From contig BJOX01000083.1 in the NCBI GenBank assembly GCA_009731375.1, positions 235,258 through 299,257 of the forward strand: DNA of 64,000 nucleotides, written 5' to 3'. A program made the position numbers and the translations under genes. The first letter of the stretch is position 1. Each line of letters begins with the position of its first letter. Source of the DNA: Paulinella micropora. Lineage: Eukaryota > Cercozoa > Imbricatea > Euglyphida. A model generated the notes under the pieces. It was not told the origin of the DNA. It saw nothing but the letters and a program-made list of their open reading frames with translations, and searched no databases. Positions 58,838 through 64,000 of the stretch are shown here, in pieces.

Positions 58838-59335
58838 TGTCAAGACATCACATCATGATGTCAAGGGTGTCAAAGTTGTGAAACGCTTCTGCTGGTAATA
58901 GCCCTCACAAAAAAGGTTCGACTACACAAAAGTAACGAACAACACGTGTGGAAAGAAACAAAACGTTCTGTGTGCCATTCGCTTATCCCAACCTGCAAAA
59001 CTTTTGGGCCCCCAGTATCCAATTGACATACCCAGTACCAGGCCCAGTCTTCTTGTTGTAATAAATCTCGTGTCAGGATTTTATGCAGGCTTTGCGAATG
59101 GCATGTTTTTACCTACGAAATGAGTTTATCTGATGTCTTTTCCCCGATGCCCCGTTGTGTCCATGGCGGGTTTTTTATGAGCGATTCTTTGCGGTGGTGT
59201 TGGTCAGGGCAAGGGGCGCCGAGGCGTTAGCGGGTGATCACGAGAGAAACCGATGCAGTTTCTTTGCTGTTATGTCTTGCAGATTTTTGCAAAAAAGGTG
59301 TCTTGAGACATCGTCGAAAAAAAAATCCACGAGTC
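58838..59335. other. Spacer with decayed frames
   Basis: After the 21-base tandem repeat I see only short frames on either strand; the base composition is more GC-rich than in the surrounding viral genes. It may hold a damaged small gene or inserted host DNA. Nothing can be assigned. Confidence 0.4.
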
Positions 59336-59647
59336 ATGGCTACCCACGTATGCGACAGACTTTATCAAAAAGATTCACTCAGGTCAGTCATGTCTTCCCA
59401 AGGCGCATGCGACAAATGTTGGTTGGAAGTAGAACGCATCAAAGCCCGTAAGTAAGGAAAGATTAACTGGGCTAAGGTCAGAAAAACGGCCTTGGCTGTT
59501 AATAAATTCCTTCGCGATAATAAGGTAATCTCTAGAACTGCTGGGGCATTGAGTAGTGTTGGGATGCCTTACGCGGGTAGTGTTAGTGCTACTGCCGCAA
59601 AACTCGGATATGGTAAGCAACGAGGAGGTGCTGTAAAGTTTCATTAA
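59336..59647 (+). pseudogene. Small structural-type protein with in-frame TAA
   Basis: The frame from ATG 59336 runs as MATHVCDRLYQKD with CDKCWLEVERIK to TAA 59453-59455, then the same frame continues with INWAKVRKTALAVNKFL, SRTAGALSSVGMPYAGSV and AAKLGYGKQRGGA to TAA 59645-59647. The second half (Ala/Gly-rich, ending in a basic GYGK patch) resembles small core or capsid-associated proteins of PLVs and related viruses. The first half has a CxxC pair. Start uncertain. Confidence 0.45.
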
Positions 59648-59651
59648 ATGA

Positions 59652-59846
59652 TGATATTTGCTTGGAGGGGGTTTCACCCCCTACCATACCCCCGCGGGTT
59701 TGGAAAGGGACAAAGTCCCTTCCATAAACATCGTAAAACCGATTTATTTTTTCCTAAAATAAAAAAATAGATGTTTTAGAATATAGATTCAGCGAGCTGA
59801 ATCGATAGCGGGAATGCGAAGCATGAAGCGCAATTCTAAAATATCA
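59652..59846. terminator. Two-hairpin intergenic module, copy D
   Basis: Borders as in the other copies: TGATATTTG ... CCATAAACATCG and GATGTTTTAGAAT ... ATTCTAAAATATC. The first arm carries different inner stems (GGGGGTTTCACCCCC and GGGACAAAGTCCC). The inner stem of the second hairpin is ATGC-GAA-GCAT, a paired change from GTGC/GCAC. Its 3' end overlaps the start codon region of the protease gene. Confidence 0.75.
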
Positions 59847-61887
59847 AAGGCAAAAGTCCGTCCACCTAGGGTTTATAGGAATAAGAGCGGGAGACCTTAT
59901 ATTATCCAGAAGGGTAAAAAATATTATCTTAATTTTGGTAAGAAAACAAATGATATGAGCACACTTCAAATTGTTAAGTTGTTTTTGAAATATATTGGTA
60001 AGCCGAGGCCGCAAAGGCAGGGCCACAAACCAAGGGAAAAAATAATCAAATCTGATTTCAATCGTCTTGAACACGAGAACAGAAACCAGATACAAAGCAA
60101 CTTACAAAAGAAATATGAGTTAATACATGACGAGGAAGAAAAGGAAAAGAAGAAGAGGGAAGATGTGATAGAAGAAAAGAAAAGGCTAGAACGAAAAGAC
60201 ATAGCCGATGCCGAGGAACAAAAAGAAATAAAGGACAGGGAACACAAAAGAGAACTAGCGGAGATAAATGAACGACAAGAACAAAAAGCCAGAGAACTAA
60301 GAAGGGAGCAAAAACTCATAGAAGATGTAAAATATGAAGAAGACAGAAAAAATAGGATACAAGCATTACCACCGCCACCACAATATCAATATATTATGCC
60401 ACCACAACATGGACAGCCACAAGCACTGCCATTAGGAGCCCCACCACAAGCACCGCCATTACCTAATTTAGGAGATGAAGCACCATTGAAAACGAAAGAG
60501 CAATATGAGGAAGAAAAAAAGCAAAAGCAGAAAGATATTGAAACACTGAAATTAGCAGGATATACAGATAAGTTCATAAAAAAGATGAGTCGTAAAGACT
60601 TACAAAAAGCCAGTCAAGATATTCAGACGGCTATAGCCACAGCGACATCTTTAGAGGAACAGAAAAAGTTAGCAGAAGAATATAAAGAAAAACTTGAAAA
60701 GGAAGAAAAGAAAGCAGAAGAAAAGGGTAAGCATTTTGAAAATTTACAAATTAATCAATTTTTAATCTCTGCATTTTCAAAAACTTATCACCCAAACATT
60801 ACTATAAAAGAGTTAGCACAGGCTTTAAAAAAGAGACTAGATAGTGATGGACATAAAAAATTAAATTACAAAGACACTTCAAAGTGGATAATTAACATGA
60901 TTAAAAGGTTTAATATTGATGTTGGAAATGAAAAGGAAAACGTAAAAAGAAAAGTGGCGGATTATGCTAGATATGAAGAGTATATGGGTATTAATGAGCA
61001 AAAAGGTAGTGGAGCGAAGACATTAGAAAAATTAATTGATAAGGTATTTTCAATAGCGAAAATAAAAAAATACTTAGCCCGCAAAGATTGGAAACACACA
61101 ATGAACAAACATGATTTTGTAAATACTCTAACGAACAAAATGACTTCCGATCCAAATTTAGATAAACGAGTTTCAACAGATTTGAATATTGACGAGGGAA
61201 TGCCACAACAACTACCACTACCATTAGAGCCACAGCCACAGCAACCAGAGCCACAGCAACCACAGCCAGACCAAACACCACCAGAGGAGACAACCATATC
61301 CCCGAGAACAAGTTCTGCGGAGCAGAACATCGTGGCAAAGCCACTCATCGCGGAGACACCAGAGCAACCAGAGCCAGAGGAGCAACAGGGAGAGGGTCGC
61401 GGTTTAATGACTAATGAAATAGACGACATAATGAAAAAATATGGATGGTATCTCGGAGCAATAGCCAGCGATGAAATCTACAAGTTGAAGCCCGGAAGCA
61501 GAAAGCGATACGGATTTATTATGAATTTGGACAACCACAATCAATCAGGGTCTCATTGGATCGCCGTATGGATAAGTCTAGATAAAGACAGGAGTGTTGA
61601 AGTCTATGACCCATTAGCACTTTACGAGCCGACAGAAGACTTTCAACAACAAATGAAACAACTAATTGACCGAAGCCACCCAAGCACATATCTATTAATG
61701 AAAGTAAATAAGGTTAAAAATCAATCAAACATCAGACACATGCGGTTGGCATAGTATGAGATTTTTAATGGAGCGGGCGAAAGGCAACCGATTTAAGTTT
61801 GCTAGTGGCTATACAGACTTAAAAGAAGAAGAAGCGGAGAAATTAAAAGCACAGAATGGGTATGGTAATTTTGATACATTCATCTAA
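59814..61887 (+). pseudogene. Adenain-like (Ulp1-fold) cysteine protease with long N-terminal extension, frameshifted at the active Cys
   Basis: It would mature capsid proteins. The ATG at 59814 (or 59823) lies inside hairpin module D, whose end supplies the first residues. A long N-terminal part has a coiled coil (Lys/Glu/Arg-rich, about 60090-60350), a Pro/Gln region, a second helix-rich region and a Pro/Gln/Glu linker (about 61200-61390). The protease domain occupies the end: SGSHWIAVWI carries the catalytic His, VEVYDPLALY the acid, and the Gln of KNQSN follows. The written frame then stops at 61754, while a neighbouring frame from about 61727 supplies DTCGWHSMRFL with the nucleophile Cys and runs to TAA 61885-61887. 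So one base near 61727 disconnects the active Cys. Without the break the protein would be about 690 residues. Confidence 0.8.
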
Positions 61888-61909
61888 AATATTATTTGTA
61901 TAATATATC

Positions 61910-62722
61910 ATGGACTATAAGGGAGGGAGAAGTTCGGGTATCTATTACATAAATAGTAAAAATAGAATAACGGGTACAGATAGCGACTTTACACACGAAA
62001 TAAACTTAAAATCACTAGACAATCCCACACATTGTAAAATTCTTCATATCTATGTTCCAAAATCTTATTACTCTGTGGCTTCACCATATAATACTTTTAC
62101 ATTATCCGAAGACGGGTATGAGGCTTTAATTACGATACCTGAGGGAAACTATACAATGAACAATCTAAAAAATAAGTTGTCAGAGGTACTGACGACAGAA
62201 AGTCCGAATGACTATACTTATGTTGTCTCAAGCAACAATACCAACATAGACCCAGAGGATGGAAAATTAACATTCAGTGTTTCAAATAACGGAGGTATTC
62301 AACCGCGGTTTATATTTGATGGTGATACCCGTATTCACGAGGTAATGGGTTTTGATAGAAATTCAACATATTTCTTTACTCATGATTTTATTAAATCGCC
62401 AAATGTGATTATTTTAACTGGCGAAAAAACTCTGTATCTTCAATCGGACTTAGTGGGGGAAGGTGATAATCATGTGCTACAAGAAATATACACTGCCAAC
62501 GAAATTCCATTTGGAGCCGTTATATACGACGGAAGTGGGTCAGAGTATGGTAAGAAATTATCAACCAGTTCAAATAATGTATATAGGTTTTATCTTACAG
62601 ACGAAAACGACCAAGCAATTAATCTTAATGGGTTAGGTATTGTTATGACATTATTAATTTACAGAGAGACAAATTATTTTAATTTATTTACATCATTTTT
62701 CAATTTGTTAAAGGTGAGGTAA
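61910..62722 (+). CDS. Minor capsid protein, penton type (single jelly roll)
   Basis: 270 residues from ATG 61910, intact. The pattern SGIYYINSKNRITGTDSDF, LHIYVPKSYYSV, YNTFTLSEDG, ITIPEGNYTMNNLKNKLSEV, HEVMGFDRNSTYFF, LQEIYTANEI and YRFYLTDENDQAINLNGLGI is the recognisable penton protein of PLVs, virophages and polintons. It forms the capsid vertices. It precedes the capsid gene on the same strand by 88 bases. A TTTGTATAATATATC leader ends right before the ATG. The C-terminus after MTLLIYRE reads hydrophobic and could be slightly altered. Confidence 0.8.
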   Translation: MDYKGGRSSGIYYINSKNRITGTDSDFTHEINLKSLDNPTHCKILHIYVPKSYYSVASPYNTFTLSEDGYEALITIPEGNYTMNNLKNKLSEVLTTESPNDYTYVVSSNNTNIDPEDGKLTFSVSNNGGIQPRFIFDGDTRIHEVMGFDRNSTYFFTHDFIKSPNVIILTGEKTLYLQSDLVGEGDNHVLQEIYTANEIPFGAVIYDGSGSEYGKKLSTSSNNVYRFYLTDENDQAINLNGLGIVMTLLIYRETNYFNLFTSFFNLLKVR

Positions 62723-62810
62723 GGTAATTAATTAATTTTAGAATTATTTATTTTTTCTATAAATATATTCTGGTGAATTAGTTAATTTACAGTACTTCAA
62801 AAAAAACAAA

Positions 62811-63728
62811 ATGCCAACTCAACACGGCGGAGAATTAGACTTCAGTAAGACTGATTATATCAGTGCTTCGTATCGCTTGAACAAGCTAGCCCCTCGTGAG
62901 GGATCAAGTGGAGCAACTGCCGCTTTGGCCATTAATGTTAAAATTCCTCTGGGTATGATTATTAACACTATTTTCCCACTTGATGAGAGTATTATGTTTA
63001 CAGAGATTTTGACTATGCGAATTGTGTGGAGTGCTACTGACAGAACCGGTTATACGGTGACGAATGGTGCCGCTACTTGTATTAGCACTGCTTATCTTGC
63101 CGCACTAAATGCTACACTGCCTATGGCTGTATCTGCTGATGTTACCAATCTTAACTTGTTTCTTGCTGTTGAAACAAACCCCGACGTTATTCAATCAATT
63201 CAACAGAAGATTGCTAGCCCCGAAGGTATGAACTTCAATATCGATTATCCCTATGTTTATAAGAATTCAATTGGAGCAACCACAACCCAAAATATTATTA
63301 TGCGATTTGACAGAGGCCATGGTCGCCGTTTGAAGAAGATTTATCACTCAGTTTTTAACACCGAAGAAAGGAAGAACACTGCTTATGACCATGATAATCG
63401 CACAGCAGCAAAGATCGCTAATTTATACACTACTCTAGACGGAGCACGTCAGCAAGAGTTTAACATTGACTGCGCCTCTGAAGAAGACTATATGTACCTG
63501 AAGCCAAAGATTGAGGGTTCGGCCTTGATGAATAATGATGTGTATAAATACAACTGGTTCTGGGTTGATGCTTGGAATAATACCTGCCCGCTATGGAGCA
63601 AAGACCAAATTGAAATCAGCGGTTTAAGTCTTGATACTGAGCGACGATGGGAGTTTATTGGTACTAATGCGGGAACTGCTCTTAACCACTACACCGTGGC
63701 AATCACTCAAGCGAGAGGTTCAGGTTAA
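62811..63728 (+). CDS. Probable major capsid protein
   Basis: 305 residues from ATG 62811, intact. Next to the penton gene and with an extended AT-rich leader, as usual for the most expressed PLV gene. The sequence is beta-rich with few charged runs: LAINVKIPLGMIINTIF, ILTMRIVWSATDRTG, NIIMRFDRGHGRRLKKIYHS, YKYNWFWVDAWNN, ERRWEFIGTNAGTALNHYTV. Double-jelly-roll capsid proteins are often longer, so a shorter major capsid protein, or another virion shell protein, cannot be separated by eye. Codon use differs from its neighbours (more GCT, CTT and GGT), consistent with high expression. Confidence 0.6.
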   Translation: MPTQHGGELDFSKTDYISASYRLNKLAPREGSSGATAALAINVKIPLGMIINTIFPLDESIMFTEILTMRIVWSATDRTGYTVTNGAATCISTAYLAALNATLPMAVSADVTNLNLFLAVETNPDVIQSIQQKIASPEGMNFNIDYPYVYKNSIGATTTQNIIMRFDRGHGRRLKKIYHSVFNTEERKNTAYDHDNRTAAKIANLYTTLDGARQQEFNIDCASEEDYMYLKPKIEGSALMNNDVYKYNWFWVDAWNNTCPLWSKDQIEISGLSLDTERRWEFIGTNAGTALNHYTVAITQARGSG

Positions 63729-63825
63729 GGCAAATATGATTACGATTTCATGACTCCGCCAGTGAGGTAATAGGTAATTATTAATGTTGATAGTTAATTA
63801 ATTTTTTTGATAATATAGACCAACA

Positions 63826-64000
63826 ATGTCCCACCAGAGAAATTTGGTAGCACAAAATCCCGACGGAGATTTCGTAAATGTAAAAGTCGGGCATGATGGT
63901 TATCTTGAGACTAATGTTGAAAAAACAGCATTTGGTGAATTAGCAACATCACAATACACACCGATTATACAAGAAACATTTATGTATAATGTAAATACCT
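63826..64000 (+). CDS. Virion-type protein, cut by the window edge
   Basis: It starts at ATG 63826 after a TTTTTTTGATAATATAG leader and is open to base 64000 (58 residues). The motif KTAFGELATSQYTPIIQETF resembles the start of structural proteins found after the capsid genes in PLVs and some large viruses. Its fate beyond the window is unknown. Confidence 0.5.
   Translation, partial: MSHQRNLVAQNPDGDFVNVKVGHDGYLETNVEKTAFGELATSQYTPIIQETFMYNVNT

Larger units (their letters stand above)
45230..64000. mobile_element. Endogenous polinton-like virus (PLV), right end outside window
   Basis: Protein-primed-type polymerase B, retroviral-type integrase, packaging ATPase, adenain-like protease, penton-type and major capsid genes occur together, the gene set that defines polinton/PLV-type elements. 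Coding density is high, there are no microsatellites or introns, spacers are short and AT-rich, and base composition differs sharply from the host DNA on its left. Order: replication module (45.5-49.9 kb), integrase module (50.2-52.8 kb), fibre and morphogenesis module (52.9 kb to the edge). Several genes carry single lesions, consistent with an integrated, decaying copy. Confidence 0.9.

Noticed and set aside
45574-63728. Reassigned stop codons as the reason for in-frame TAA and TGA in viral genes
   Set aside because: TAA clearly ends the polymerase, fibre, ATPase and capsid genes, and frameshifts accompany the stops; decay explains both.

Overview
This window is eukaryotic nuclear DNA: its genes are cut by many short-exon introns, it carries eukaryotic transposons, and most introns and spacers are simple-sequence repeat. 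Codon use, splice sites and gene families suit a unicellular alga or other protist. I cannot name the species. Twelve runs of N, nearly all inside or beside low-complexity DNA, show that the assembly is incomplete.

Left part (1-22 kb): a piggyBac-type transposase open to the left edge (1-1371) with a plausible right terminus near 1561; about 3 kb without recognisable genes; a GT/GA/CATA repeat field with gaps (4.9-7.1 kb); a 5'-truncated non-LTR retroelement lying between two (GAA)n tracts (7.4-10.3 kb); and a beta-carbonic anhydrase gene whose nine short exons (10908-20088) are spread over 9 kb of introns made almost wholly of microsatellite. All intron phases of that gene agree.

Middle (22-45 kb): a minus-strand gene with a cytosolic domain I know only loosely (22.5-23.85 kb); a 2.5 kb inverted repeat (24.06-26.62 kb); a doubtful minus-strand UAS-like exon; and a large multi-exon plus-strand gene (27.1-40.05 kb or further) with two E2F-type winged helices and two AT-hooks, which I read as an atypical E2F7/8-like factor. 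A minus-strand F-box/leucine-rich-repeat gene with several frame breaks follows (42.6-44.1 kb), then triplet repeats.

Right part (about 45.2 kb to the window end): an AT-rich endogenous polinton-like virus (PLV). It encodes a protein-primed-type DNA polymerase B, a retroviral-type integrase, a tail-fibre-like protein ending in an S74-type intramolecular chaperone, a membrane protein, a packaging ATPase, an adenain-like protease, a penton-type minor capsid protein, a likely major capsid protein, and several small proteins. Replication and integration genes lie left; morphogenesis genes lie right. Polymerase, fibre, membrane protein, ATPase, protease and two small genes each carry a stop or frameshift, and the integrase has Asn where the third catalytic acid is expected. 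The two capsid genes are open.

The most novel signal is a two-hairpin module repeated four times between the PLV morphogenesis genes (56.8-59.85 kb). It has conserved borders, variable inner stems and compensatory base changes in the second stem.
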